64,000 nt of DNA from Hermetia illucens (Eukaryota; Arthropoda; Insecta; Diptera; Stratiomyidae): positions 41,591,017 to 41,655,016 of the forward strand of contig NC_051849.1 in NCBI RefSeq assembly GCF_905115235.1, written 5' to 3'. Below the pieces are notes generated by a model that had not been told where the DNA came from, did no database searches, and worked only from the letters and a program-made list of their open reading frames with translations. A program made the position numbers and the translations under genes. The stretch's first letter is position 1. The number at the start of each line of letters is the position of its first letter. This document shows positions 13,601-24,631 of this stretch, piece by piece.

Positions 13601-13709
13601 TAACATCAGACAGTGCTGCATAATTTTTCGATCTACACAATTCTAAGTAACGAAAATGAAAACTCTTCGTTTTGTTCGTTATTTTCTTCTGGGATTGAGT
13701 TTCCACCAT
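4499..13709 (-). CDS. CEP78: CEP78-like centrosomal leucine-rich-repeat protein
   Basis: Six exons on the minus strand: 13188-13709, 5756-5932, 5491-5665, 5024-5432, 4794-4971 and 4499-4744. They join in frame to 568 codons, with GT donors and AG acceptors throughout; the last intron is 49 bases. Exon 1 has the CEP78 N-terminal region. Exons 2-4 carry leucine-rich repeats closely matching vertebrate CEP78 in order and spacing (for example 'PLGDVGCETICSTM', 'MKSLRYRD' and 'DCGLTDIGATHVLQ'). A coiled coil follows at residues about 357-408, then a basic tail. Human CEP78 is longer (about 690-720 residues); the difference is in the C-terminal half. In vertebrates CEP78 acts at mature centrioles and in cilium formation. 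Intron 1 is 7.3 kb and full of transposons. The start is the first ATG of exon 1 and fits the family. Confidence 0.9.
5985..6460 (+). repeat. Hairpin-ended dispersed repeat (HPR), copy A
   Basis: It shares with the copy at 9690-10690 the blocks 'GAGACCTTT.ATTTGATACC', a C-run preceded by A-rich sequence, 'CATGTATGGG', a (GACA)-type stretch, and a terminal AAGGTTTTGTGT. Here the 3' hairpin is degraded and the 5' end is missing. It lies in CEP78 intron 1. Confidence 0.7.
6461..7615. other. CEP78 intron 1, unassigned
   Basis: No host exon. The minus strand of 6814-7515 has several moderately long open stretches in different frames, without a family I recognise. It could be a very old coding element or chance. 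Confidence 0.3.
7616..7919 (+). repeat. tRNA-derived SINE, copy 2
   Basis: The tRNA-like head starts near TGTCCGGATGGCT (7616), box B reads GCGATTTAAATCTC, the body block 'GTACCATTACGGTCTTGA' follows, and the tail is (ATT)n at about 7905-7918. Plus orientation. It is followed at once by the 5' end of the F1 copy at 7925. Confidence 0.8.
7925..12105 (+). mobile_element. LINE F1 (RTE-like), near full-length, copy 1, broken
   Basis: APE-type endonuclease lies at about 8380-9050 (motifs 'LGDFN', 'IDHVLIERR', 'SDHYLV'). Reverse transcriptase lies at about 10700-11400 ('KSPGGDGI', 'GLQQGDVLSCVLFN', 'LAYADN'), and the C-terminal domain at about 11450-12060. Minus the inserted repeat at 9690-10690 the element is about 3.2 kb, the usual RTE length. 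The second Asp of the catalytic YADD is Asn, and there are several stops and frameshifts, so it is dead. It lies in CEP78 intron 1, antisense to the gene. Copy 2 at 15575-18705 shares the 5' leader, so the left border near 7925 is supported. Confidence 0.85.
9690..10690 (+). repeat. Hairpin-ended dispersed repeat (HPR), copy B, apparently complete
   Basis: It sits inside F1 copy 1: F1 sequence stops near 9689 and resumes at 10691 (GAGTCCGCGCAATTCATCGG). The left end is a near-perfect palindrome at 9690-9715 (arms ATACCGGAAGC / GCTTCGGGTAT). Then AAGGTTTTGTGT (9717-9728) is the exact inverse of the last 12 bases (10679-10690). The right end folds into a perfect 10-base hairpin: 10666-10675 AAGGTTTTGT, loop TTCAC, 10681-10690 ACAAAACCTT. 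A (GACA)n microsatellite at about 10597-10650 precedes it. No protein is encoded. This suggests a non-autonomous DNA element; the class is unknown. Confidence 0.75.
12106..13187. other. CEP78 intron 1, 5' part, no feature seen
   Basis: AT-rich sequence without recognisable repeats or exons apart from an A-run near 13024. The exon 1 donor is GTGAGT at 13187-13182 (minus). Confidence 0.4.
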
Positions 13710-14243
13710 CGCTCAAGCCTTCCTGTCGGACGACTCAAACACCTCACCAACAATGTTTCTCAACAAAATTTTGAGCGGGCTATATAAGATATAAAATAGC
13801 GAATGCACTGTTTAGTTCTAAATAAATCATATATTTTAAATATAGTATTTTTTTCAACAAATGACCCTTCCAAATCCGGAAAAAATAAAAATGGCGTTTA
13901 TGTATAATTTGATGTAACTGCCTACTAGATTTTTTAGAGGGAATTGATTAATATTCGGTGCATCTTGAGACCGAGCAATTGCGAAAAAGGACAAATGCAT
14001 AGCGCAGGCAAATCAACGGAAATATGTCAGTTTTGAATAATAATCATGAACGTATGTGATTACGAATTGTCACACAATCAAACAAAGTTGTCGTAAATTA
14101 GGCGAAATTTCAGCAAAAAGGTTTTTTTCGCTCCCCTGGACCACACCAGCAACGAGACATACAGAATTGCAATAATTTGTAAAGGAAACCGACAACGCAA
14201 TGCATAAAGAATAAACAAATAATTTCCTTTAAAAGAATGTTGT

Positions 14244-14249
14244 TTTATT
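14244..14249 (-). terminator. Poly(A) signal AATAAA for the PARL gene
   Basis: AATAAA on the minus strand, 107 bases past the stop codon at 14356. The intergenic space between here and the CEP78 start (13710-14243) has no other recognisable feature. Confidence 0.6.
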
Positions 14250-14355
14250 TGTACAGACCAAAACTCGAAAAAAAGGAGAAATAAATAACAAAAGTTTTTC
14301 ACAATATGCTCGAAAATACAATATACATTAATTTACAAAATTCTACTATTTTACA

Positions 14356-17300
14356 CTAGCGCGATCGCCACTGGTGCCAATATCGTAGAAAATGCTCCCG
14401 TTTTGGCCACAAATGCTCTATACCGTATTGACACCAAAATCTGGAAGTTGGAGAAATGTAGTGAAAATAGGAACATTATAAGTAGGTTGGCTTTTGAGTG
14501 TTAAATGTAGACTTACAGTCCGAAAAGAGCTCCTCCCAAATGTGCAGCATGATCGAAAAACTTCCATTTGAATAAGCAACCAGCAAGGTCTATTGCCATA
14601 ATCGCTTTTATTGCCTGAAATTCAATTCAAGTTAATAATTCATGAGAGTGCCAACAGATTCAATTAAATTTTCGAAATCTAAAAAAAATATCAAAATATT
14701 GTAGAGATTGTGCTCTAAAGGAGAACATCGAATTTCATTCCATTTTCCGAGAAATACCTAGCATTTGATAAAGAAAGGAAATATCAAAAGAAGGCCGGTC
14801 CTAGAAGTTTTTAGTTAAACGCAATTCGACAGCCACAAATTTTGTTACTGATCATTTATTTCTTCTAAACTTAGTGAACCACTGTTTAGGAAAAGGTATG
14901 GAACTTTGGCACAATGCCAGCTGAGCTGCACCAATTTCCTACATTACCTTTTCCCTGCAGAAGCCTAGTTATTCAAAACCTGAGACAAATACGATATATC
15001 AGGTTCAAGAACACATTGAAAGTATGCCCTGCTTGTCGTAACAGGTGACTAAAGGAATGAAGGTCCTGGGGGTTTGACGTGTTGTAGACATAATTCCACG
15101 TTCCCCTTCGGATATAGATTGATTTAGAGACCACAATTAGAGCCCTGCCATGTCTGGCACAGCGGCACTGGTTTATACTGAGTGCAGGCTCAGCATTCAT
15201 GCCAGTGGATGTGAGGCCTATCTAACACCTCTACCGCAACTAAATGGTACGGCACGCAACTAAACGCTTAAGCCCACAGGGAACTCTGCCTGCAATATGG
15301 GCATAACCACAACCATCATGAAATTTGTATTTTACTAACAGCTCGATGCAGACACCCACAGATTTTTTTATTGGCACATAGCAACATTTACATACAACAA
15401 ACAGAAACCAGAGTGTCTTTGTTGCAACGGGTCACAAATTTTTGTTGCATTACCAAAGACATAGATGAACAAGCGACGACGAGAAATCACCTGGTTAACA
15501 TTTCGAAGATTCCTTTTGCAGCATTCAATGAAAATGGATCAAATTAATTTGAAGAGCATTGTTTCGGAGGTCAAAACTTAGTATAGGTGCTAGGGCGAAA
15601 CATGGATTGATACCCACGAGGGAACATAAAACCTAGGAAACTCCTACTGAACCAACACCAACAGCTCTACTACCAAACCCTATCTCCACCTCCACTGGGA
15701 GTTCTTTCTTCATGAAAAACTGCAGACGGAAAAGGATGAAGGCGAGTCTCCCGCGCCTAAAAACGGAACAAGATGTACCAACTGGTCCTCCAGGTTGGGG
15801 GTTGGGTAGGGCTGACAACGCTGCACCGAAAACCGATGTTACGAAGCCACAACAGGAGCCTCGGACAGGATGAATTTCAAAATGACGAACCCAGCAACGA
15901 AAACGGATTAACGATTTGCGCATTTTCTCATGGAACATGCGCTCCCTGTACAGACAGAATGCTCCTGAGCAACTAACAGCGTTACAAGAGATGCGTTGGA
16001 CAGGGACCGGTTTCCTGGAGAAGAGCCGCTGCACCATTTATTATAGTGGCCATCCAGTAAACCATATACTCGGAGTAGGTTTCTTAGTCAGTCAAAAAAT
16101 GAAACCTGCTGTTATCGGCTTTGAAAATATAAACGAAAAACTATGCATTCTGCGCTTGCGAGGCAAGTTTAGAAATATACATCCCACAAACGTTCACGCC
16201 TACAGAGGAGATTGCAGAGTCGGAGAACGATACCTTCTACGAGGCAGTTGAGCGGACCCTCAAGGCCTGTCCCAAGTATGATATCAAAATTATACTTGGG
16301 GATTCCAACAGTCAAAGTAGGGAAGGAGCCCGTATTCAGGCGAAATGTTGACTCTCATAGCTTACATAGGGATACCAAGAATAACGGACTGCGGATTATT
16401 CAATTAGCAGTATCACACGAAATGGTTGTTGGAAGTACCTGGTTTGCGCGGAAAGCGGTTCGCAAACATATGTGGGCCTCTCCAAACGGGACCACTTTCA
16501 ACGAAATTGACCACGTGCTGATTGAACGCTGCCTTAATGAATGTCAGAATATATGGGGGGGGGGGGGGGCCAATATAGACTCGGATCACTATCTCGTTGG
16601 CATAGTGCGCAGAGCTCGAATTACGACACCACCTACAATCAGCTCTGACAATCAGGTGAATACGGAAGCCATTCACCCACAGGCCTCCGCATCACCTATA
16701 AGAGCGAAATGGACACCGCAATAACCGCAATCAACAAATGTCCTGGAGATAAACCATCAATAAATGATCTTCACAATCACCTGAAGAACGTTATCATAAA
16801 TACGGCCACAAACATACTTGACCCGAGCCGCAAAAAGAGTCGACGATGAATGTAAGCTAGCAACGGAACGGAAGAATGCCGCATACCGAATAATGTTGCA
16901 TTCTCAAAGGACGCGAGCACGCGCGGAAACATACCACGAAGTCTGGCGAGTGGAGAAGCGACTTCACAGACGGAAAAAGGAAGCCCAGGGGAACCAACAA
17001 ATCTGTGAAGTCAAAAAGTGCAGGGAGCAACCGCACCAGGCACAGAAGTTTTACCAACAAGTCAACAGGATGAAGCCTTATACACCTCGATGCTCATCCT
17101 GCCGAGACAAAAAGGGAAATCTGATTTCCGACGTAATGGGCATATTGGACCGATGGGCTGAGTACTTTGATGAACTACTGAACAACCAGAACATCGGCGA
17201 GTTGGAGGTCCCGCCAACTGAAGACGACGGACAAATACTCCCACCACCAAGTATAGGAGAAAGAGTTCGTACAATTCATCGGCTAAAAAATCATAAGTCG

Positions 17301-20300
17301 CCAGGAGCTGATGGAATTACAGCCGAATTGGTTAAATATAGAGGCGACCAATTACACCAAGTGGTTCATCAACTTAAACTCAAGGCGTGAGACGGCGAAT
17401 CAATGCCTGACTACTGGCAAAGAGGCATTATCTGTCTCATACATAAAAAGGGAGATATCACACAGTGCAGCAATTATAGAAGTATCACGTTGCTGAGTAC
17501 CATCTATAAGATATTCTCTGTTATCTTGCTATATTGGATGGTCCCATACGCTCATAACATCATTGGCACATACCAAAGAGGCTTCACTGCAGACAAATCA
17601 GCAACAGATCAGATTTTCTCTCTGCGGCAAGCGATGGAAAAACTGTTGGAATATGGACATCAGTTGAACCCTCTTTGCACCGACTTTAACACCGCCTATG
17701 ATAGCATAACCAGGGTAAAAGTGTACACGGCCATGAGAGAATTCCATATCCCGACGAAATTGATAATACTGACTAGGCTGACCCTGACGAATGTGCTAGG
17801 CCAAATAAAAGCAGCAGGATTACTCTCAAGACCATTCGGCATCAACTACGGTCTAAGACAAGGGGATGCCCTATCATGCGCCCTCTTCAATGCTGAGGTA
17901 AATTCGAGGAATATGATATCACCATCATGGGAAAAACGACCCGAGACGTACAAACTCCTTTCATCCAGATCGAGCAGGCGGCGTGACAAAATATATGGTG
18001 GCAACGTCAGCACCAAAAACTAACCAACCAAAAACATCAAATCGCACTGGTCAAACGGGAAGAATTAAGATAGGAGACTACAACTTTGAGACCGTTAATA
18101 ATTTCTCCTAGCTTGGGTCGAAAATCACAACCGATAACAGCTATGACGATGAAATCCGGGCACGGGTTGGCAGCCAACAGACACTATTTCAGCTTACAAA
18201 AACTGTTTCGCTCGAAACGTCTTACCATAGGGTCAAAGCTCTTACTGTACAAGACAATGATCTTGCTAGTCCTCATGTATTTCTCAAAGACTTTGGTTCT
18301 TACCAAGAAAAATTGCAAACTCCTGGCCGCGTTCGAGAGAAGAATCCTCCGAAGAATTTTTTGGCCCCCTACATGAGGATGGACGATTCCGTAGCCTTCA
18401 CAACGACGAAATTTGTGAGCGATACCATGACCGTCAGATTGTGGGCAAATCCGGCTCAATATGTTGTAGTGGGCGGGTCACTTAATCCGTATGGATGAGG
18501 ATGATCCAGTCCGGAAAGTCTATAAGGGCAATATTTATGGTAAAAAAAGAAGACGAGAGATACTACGATAGCGTAGGCCAGGAAGCCAGGCAGCTTTTAG
18601 GGATATTGGATTGTTGGACCTCAGCACAAAACTGGGATATCTGGAGTTCCTTATTAAGGCAGGCCTACACCGAATACCGGTTGTTACGCCGTTGATGATG
18701 ATGATCCCAGCTATGATCACCACCGTGAAGTATTTCAAAACAGAAAGCAAACCGATTTGGAATAGATTTTAAGAAAAAACTTGATAAGGAAGTAAATACT
18801 GAAATAGCAAACTATGCGAAAGGGATTTCAGACAACAAATCAATAATGATTTTCGTATCTTCACTAAAATTTTAAGTTACAATTATCCTAATAAAAAGCA
18901 ACTCATGGGGAAAATACTAAGGGAGAGAGAGGCATATACTAAAAACCACTTCATATTGAAGGTACTTTTAAGAAACTACCTAGCCATTATTATTTATAAC
19001 TGTTTACCCTATTTGTAGCATACTAGAGAAAAGTTTTATCAGGAAGTCGATTCACATTACCGGCCGTAGAGTCCCTAACATTGTTTGTGAAAATTTGCTT
19101 TTGCACCCACACAGAAAAACGTTTGCCTTCAGTTTACTGACGACCAATTATAAGTAAATTTAATCCTATTTTTGGTTTTTTGCAAATTCAAATACATATT
19201 GGGATCAACTACGATTCAGCTCCCTCCAAGACTTCCCGAGACGCCGACACTCCTCCTCTACTGTTCTGCGCCATGTGCTCTTGGTGCAGCGATGAATAAC
19301 TCTGCGGGAAAAACGTCCAGCGCAGTGGCTTTACTACATTTGAGTGCATTGATGGTCGAAATTATTTCTCTTTTGGTTGGAAGAATTTCCCGTATCCGCA
19401 TGTTATGAGGACTATCCATTTCGTCCAGGAGACAGCTTCTTCAGCTGCTCGTAATCGTAAATAAAAGATGAACCGATAACATCCTTCACAGAATCGTCGA
19501 AAGATTTGAGACTGCATGCAAATTCTTTCGTAATGCGGTATATGTACGCATCTGAAATCATTGTATTCTGCGACATCTTCCGCTTCCCTGCGCAGTAGCA
19601 AATTCCATTTTTTCAAAGCGCACACTACAATGAACTTCCCAGGATTTCGCTCGGTATCGGAGTTCGAGTGGGTCACGCCATTGTTATGTAAAACTGTTTG
19701 CCATATTTTTAGTATGCTAACGACAAGTTTTATCAAGAGGGACGACTCACACAACCCGTATCATCGTTTGTGAAAATTTGCTTTAGCACCCACACAGAAA
19801 AACTTTTCCACTTATTACCGGATTATAGGACAATTTATTTTTATAGTTTTAGTTTTAGTTTTTTAAATAGTAAGGGAAAGACATTCCCCATACCCCATAA
19901 ACACATTTTTTTCTGAATAGCATAACCATTTTTGAATAAATAGAAAAGTGCTAAACACATCAAATGAAAAAATGATTAAATGCTGTTAAAATGCCGACTT
20001 AAAGCGTACTTACCGAACCAGCAGAGAAAGTAAATTGCGGGAGGAATAATATACTCAGCTCCGTATGAGGATATGCAACACAGACTAAAGCTAGCACAGC
20101 CATAATAGCTCCACTCTGTGAAGTAAAACATAACCGTTAAAAACAAAATACAAAACACTCTTAAAGTGAACTCACCGCTCCTAGCGATGGACCCATCTGT
20201 TTCGTGAGAACCTTATAAGCATAGCTAGTAAAAGAAGAAAGCACTCCTGCACTAAGATATAACCCTAGAAATTGTTCCCGGCCTACTGCATTCACAGCAG

Positions 20301-21031
20301 CGCCTATAAAACTGTGCAGTACATACATATTTGCCAGTAAGTGTAGGAACGAATAGTGGCTAAACGTGGACAGTACCATTGGCCAGCAAACAGCACCTAG
20401 AACATGAAAAACAGTAAATAGATAGCGCCAAATCAAGTATCTGTGGAGAGCATACGTGCTGCTGGATTGGAACAAAAGTATCGCATCATGAAACTGTTAA
20501 GCTGGGGTACTTTCCACAGGCCAAAAATGGCAAGATTAATTGCACAGATGGGAACAAACACCCGCTCCCCAGGCGATAATGTATTCCACCACTCTCGAAC
20601 ATTTTGGAGGAGGCCTTTCTGTAAACGATTGCTATATTACATGCAAATCTTATTATTGATTCACTAAAGGAACTCACATTGCGTTTGTCATGGACTCTAC
20701 TCTTAAACCAAGGAATGCCTGAAAAGGATTTCAGTGCGTTTTTCGCCCTTCCTCTGGCTGTTTCATATTCCCACACCGACACTGCCAGGAAACTTCCTGT
20801 GCCGAACTATTGGAAGGAAACTGAATTTAATTTCAGGGAGCAAGTATTGCATCACCGCCTTACCGCTACTGTGAAAATGAATGGCTTCAGCAACCTTGAC
20901 GGCGGAACATGCGGAGACTCGCCGCCCTGCAAAAGGGTACCTCTGAACGCCTGTCGCCGTTGAGCACTCCGAGTAGCCTCTCTGATAAATGAACGCCTCG
21001 TACATTGGACGAAATTTGAATACACTTGCAT
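14356..21031 (-). CDS. PARL: Mitochondrial rhomboid protease PARL / rhomboid-7
   Basis: Seven exons on the minus strand: 20864-21031, 20678-20806, 20456-20618, 20176-20396, 20014-20115, 14517-14614 and 14356-14440. They join in frame to 321 codons. The Arg/Ser-rich, acid-free N-terminus ([15 protein letters not shown]) looks like a mitochondrial presequence. The rest aligns with human PARL along its length: 'WEYETARGR', 'WWNTLS', '[20 protein letters not shown]', 'LGASG', '[10 protein letters not shown]' and '[14 protein letters not shown]'. The catalytic Ser is residue 228 of the GASG motif, split across exons 4 and 5; the catalytic His is residue 286 of AHLGG. The spacing (58) equals human S277-H335. 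PARL cleaves membrane proteins of the inner mitochondrial membrane. Intron 5 is 5.4 kb and holds F1 copy 2; the other introns are short. Confidence 0.93.
14618..15574. other. PARL intron 5, unassigned repeat-like stretch
   Basis: At about 14970-15300 the minus strand contains GTCACCTGTTACGACAAGCA and flanking sequence that resembles a short block also present near 1372 and 45047, so it is probably part of a dispersed repeat. No exon is seen. Confidence 0.35.
15575..18705 (+). mobile_element. LINE F1 (RTE-like), near full-length, copy 2, broken
   Basis: It begins with the same leader as copy 1 (GGGCGAAA...GGATTGATACCCACGA) and ends at a (TGA)n-type tail, GTTGATGATGATGAT, near 18692-18707, as expected for RTE elements. 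Endonuclease lies at about 15920-16640, RT at about 17230-17920 and the C-terminal domain at about 18070-18600. The region of the catalytic YADD is deleted after 'SCALFN' (near 17890). A run of 15 G bases (16555-16569) stands where copy 1 has 6. It lies in PARL intron 5, antisense to the gene. Confidence 0.88.
18710..19029. other. PARL intron 5, no feature seen
   Basis: AT-rich stretch between the F1 tail and the first of two direct repeats. No recognisable motif. Confidence 0.3.
19030..19135. repeat. Direct repeat, left copy
   Basis: It shares AAGTTTTATCA, TTTGTGAAAATTTGCTTT and GCACCCACACAGAAAAAC with 19709-19815 in the same orientation; the pair flanks about 570 bases that include an F3 LINE fragment. 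It could be the ends of an unrecognised element or a local duplication. Confidence 0.6.
19230..19760 (-). mobile_element. LINE family F3, linker/RT N-terminal fragment
   Basis: Read on the minus strand it matches the fragments at 716-1224 and 43890-44240, sharing for example the block around CTACATTTGAGTGCATTG (19334-19351) and the GCGCACACTAC region. A 130-codon open frame at 19754-19362 survives but has no recognisable domain of its own. It overlaps the right direct repeat. Confidence 0.55.
19709..19815. repeat. Direct repeat, right copy
   Basis: Partner of 19030-19135, same strand, clearly similar over about 95 bases. Confidence 0.6.
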
Positions 21032-21493
21032 CGAGTCCCAGGTGCGGCTTCGCGCGATGGTACCGACACCATCAGGAATGTGGGAACTAAAAATGAATTG
21101 AATGTTAACTGGCCCAGAGGAGTCTAATACTGCCTACTTACATTTTGACTAGATTTTGCAAAAACTGAGACCCCAAACCACGATTTACTTGACTGAAGCA
21201 AAACATTTCCGCGTTTCCCGTAATTCAAACCTTCTGACATTGCAAAGAACAGCTGAGAGCTGTGACATGTGTCTTGTCGTTTGGCAGCCGGCTGTGCGGT
21301 TCGGTGACGAACCAATGACTTTGCTTTGCGGAAATTACGTCATGAAACCTTCACTTCTAGCGGGAGAAGCTGTTGGGAAAATGTACATCATCATACACGC
21401 ACATCAGACCTTAGCATTAGTAGCGAAATAAAGCCTTACTTCTGAAAGGCCACAATGTTTACTAAAGCATAGTAAAAACAATTCGAAAACAGG
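21032..21493. other. Upstream flank of PARL
   Basis: Should contain the PARL promoter; no TATA box or other clear core motif is seen near the start codon. No other feature. Confidence 0.3.
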
Positions 21494-21848
21494 ATACTCG
21501 ACGCTTCAGGTATGAAATGTTTTGTGTACTTCATCATAGTATTCGAACAGAGTTCGTTATGGGATCTATTTTGAGACCTAAATTTTATATAGAGACCACT
21601 TCGTGATTTTTGACATAAGTAGTAATATACTGTTATTTACAAGAGGGGTATTTTGAGATCTAGATGTCATATAGAGGCACTACCATGATTTTTTCAGAAT
21701 ATTCTTTTGGTTATTTTCTAAAAATGGCTTCTAACAACAAGTGACCACATTCCAACGCAAGCACTCCCACCTACTTTACAATTAATAATAAAACTAGCAC
21801 TTGTATCGAAAAGTACTACTCAGGACCTTTCATTCGATATGCCTATAT
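21494..21848 (+). repeat. Hairpin-ended dispersed repeat (HPR), copy C, 5' part
   Basis: Its left end resembles the terminal palindrome of copy B (ATACTCGACGCTTCAGGTAT, then a TTTTGTGT stretch), and it shares 'CGAAAAGTACTA...GGACCTTTCATT' near the right end. It is cut off where the 3' tail of the F1 copy begins at 21849. Confidence 0.6.
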
Positions 21849-23163
21849 TTCATCATCACCATCAACGGCGCAACAACCGGTATACGGTGTAGGCCTGTCT
21901 TAATAAGGAACTCCAGACATCCCGGTTTTGCGCCGAGGTCCAACAATTCCATATCCCTAAAAGCGTTCTGACCTACGCCATCGCGCCATCTTAGGCAGGG
22001 TCTGCCTCGTCTTCTTCTTCTACCATAGATATTGCCCTTATAGACTTTCCGGGTGGGATCATCCTCATCCATACGGATTAAGTGACCCGCCCACCGTAAC
22101 CTATTGAGCCCGAGTTTATCCACAACCGGACGGTCATGGTATCGCTCATAGATTTCGTCATTGTGTAGGCTGTGGAATCATCCATCCTCATGTAGGGGGC
22201 CAAAAATTCTTCGAAGGATTCTTCCCTCGAACGCGGCCAAGAGTTCGCAATTTTTCTTGCTAAGAACCCAAGTTTCCGAGGAATACATGAGGACTGGCAA
22301 GATCATTGCATTGAAGAGGATCGTACCTCTTGCATTAACCTCAGCATCACGGATCACTTTCTCGAGGGCCAGGTTAAAGAGGACGCATGATAGGGCATCC
22401 CCTTGTCGTAGACCGTTGTTGATGTCAAATGGTCTTGAGAGTGATCCTGCTGCTTTTATCTGGCCTCGCACATTGGTCAGGGTCAGCCTAGTCAGTCTTA
22501 TTAATTTCGTCGGGATACCGAATTCTCTCATGGCCGTGTACAGTTTTACCTTGGCTATGCTATCATAGGCGGCTTTAAAGTCGATGAACAGATGGTGCAA
22601 CTGTTGTCCATCCCTTGCCGCACAGAGAGAATCTGATCTGTTGCTGATTTGCCTGGAGTGAAGCCTCTTTGGTATGGGCCAATGATGTTCTGGGCGTATG
22701 GGGCTATCCGGCCTAGCAGGATAGTGGAGAATATCTTATAAATGATACTCAGCAACGTGATACCTCTATAATTGCTGCACTGTGTGATATCTCCCTTTTT
22801 ATGTATGAGACAGATAATGCCTCGTTGCCAATCGTCAGGTATTGATTCGCTGTCCCATACCTTGAGCACAAGTTGATGAACCACTTGGTGTAATTGGTCG
22901 CCTCCCTATTTAACCAATTCGGCTGTAATTCCATCTTCTCCTGGCGACTTATGATTTTTTAGCCGATGTATTGCACGGACTGTTTCTCCTAAACTTGGTG
23001 GTGGCAGTATTTGTCCGTCGTCTTCAGTTGGCGGGACCTCCAACTCGCCGATGTTCTGGTTGTCAGTAGCTCATCAAAGTACTCAACCCATCGCTCTAAT
23101 ATGCCCATTCTGTCGGAAATCGGATTTCCCTCTTTGTCTCGGCAGGATGAGCATCGAGGTGTA
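21849..23163 (-). mobile_element. LINE F1 (RTE-like), 5'-truncated copy 3 with internal deletion
   Basis: The 3' tail side reads ATCATCACCATCAACGGCG on the plus strand, i.e. a (TGA/TGG)n tail on the minus strand. The RT runs from about 22950 down to 22180 and is open in long blocks ('GFTPGKSATDQI', '[19 protein letters not shown]'). Between 'NARGTILF' and 'MILPVLMYSSETW' about 410 bases present in copy 1 are missing; they include the catalytic YADD, and the frame is kept. The element lies upstream of PARL. Confidence 0.85.
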
Positions 23164-23224
23164 AAAGTAACTTACATACCCATAGTATACACATAGTGTG
23201 ATGATGATACATCCATCCTTTAAA

Positions 23225-23420
23225 AAGGAGTAGGTAGGTAGGTATCAGCGGCCGCTTCGAGAAGCCCAATTAGCGGTGTGATGTTTTGATGCCAGAAACT
23301 CCTGAGACAATAACTGCCGTGGTAAAAGCAAAGGCGCAGGTTCTAGCCGGGTCAGCATTCAGACAATAAAACGGCTCTGCAACTAGATATCTCTCTGAGG
23401 TCCTCACAGAATGGTTTACC
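23225..23420 (-). mobile_element. LINE F4 3' end fragment, copy 1
   Basis: It starts with (GGTA)n on the plus strand, then TATCAGCGGCCGCTTCGAG. It matches 51885-52100 base for base over most of its length. The (TACC)n tail lies on the minus strand. Confidence 0.7.
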
Positions 23421-24113
23421 TAGTATCCGTAGAGTGGCTCAAAGATAGAGAAGGAAAAGTGCTTATCCCGCCTTTGAAGACTGGCCTGCCTTAACATTAA
23501 GTGTGCCATGAATGAAAAATACACCCTTGCTCCAGAGACATTTTTGCTGCTCTCATACTTAGACCTTTTAATAAACAATAGGGTGAGCCTTGCAGCATAC
23601 AAACTTCAAACAAATAGCAGGCAAGCACCTGTGGCATATAGACAGAGTAAACAAAATACAAAATACCAAACCCAACTCAGAAATTAGACAGTAATTTTAT
23701 TGTCAAATTCCGCCAGGATTCCAAAATCGACATCTCAATAATTATAGAGGATTAGAACTTCCAGTTTAACACCGTCTAAAAAACAATACGGCATACAAAT
23801 GGATCTAAAACAGACAGTAATGTTAAAGAAAGTTGTAATGCATCCTAGAAGGACTTTTGTGCCCAAGAGCATGGAGACATGCGGCAAATACGAAACACTA
23901 CATATAGAAATCCATAAGCTAAGAGACAAGTGAAAGGTTAACTCTGTGCATCAGAGATAAACCTATGAGTCAAAAAGAATTTACGGAGGAAGTACAGGAA
24001 TATTGGAATGCATATTTTCTCGTAGGCAGCATCAAAAGTTATGGCATCACTTCTAACAAAACTGCAAACCTATAGGTCCTAACAAATAAAAATGGATAGG
24101 CCAAACATCAAGA
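23421..24113. other. Intergenic stretch, no gene seen
   Basis: No exon, repeat or RNA gene is recognised. Confidence 0.3.
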
Positions 24114-24166
24114 GAGACAGACAGTAAACCAATTTTAATAAGGTTTTGTTTTACACAAAATTGGGT
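24114..24166 (+). repeat. Hairpin-ended dispersed repeat (HPR), copy D, 3' end only
   Basis: GACAGACAGTAAACC, then AATAAGGTTTTGTTTTACAC, the terminal hairpin of the family with a partly eroded right arm. Nothing else of the element is seen. Confidence 0.65.
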
Positions 24167-24631
24167 GCACTCGCAAGAAATCCTAATCGCCATTTGTAGG
24201 TCCAGAACCTGCACTTGGAATTGAATAGTTCGCAACTATGAAAACCATAGAGAACTGGGGAACTGAGAAGCTAGTTCATCGATGGGGAACAGCAGTGGCT
24301 ACAAACAGGAAATGCCTGCTACTGTATGAACAGCTAATTAAAACAATTGAAATCATGAAACTGAATAAAATCAACATTAGGATACCGATAAGTTTAATAA
24401 CTGGTGAATATTCGCTGGGAAGCATTTGCACATGGTGAGTGTCCATACTAAGGACTCCATATGTAGACTTTACCATAAGGGGGACGTGATCAAATTGCCC
24501 CGAACTTGCGCTGTGGAACTATGTTACCTACAGAATAACAATCCCTAAAAGGGAGCTTGACCAAGTGCACCTAGTGAACTTTGTTAAAACATAAAATATT
24601 CCAGTTGGCTCTAGTCTAGGGTCACAATATA

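Noticed and set aside
20887-21072. Alternative PARL start in another frame (MVSVPSREAAPG...)
   Set aside because: It does not splice in frame to the conserved exons; the frame starting at 21031 runs into '[10 protein letters not shown]', which matches the family.
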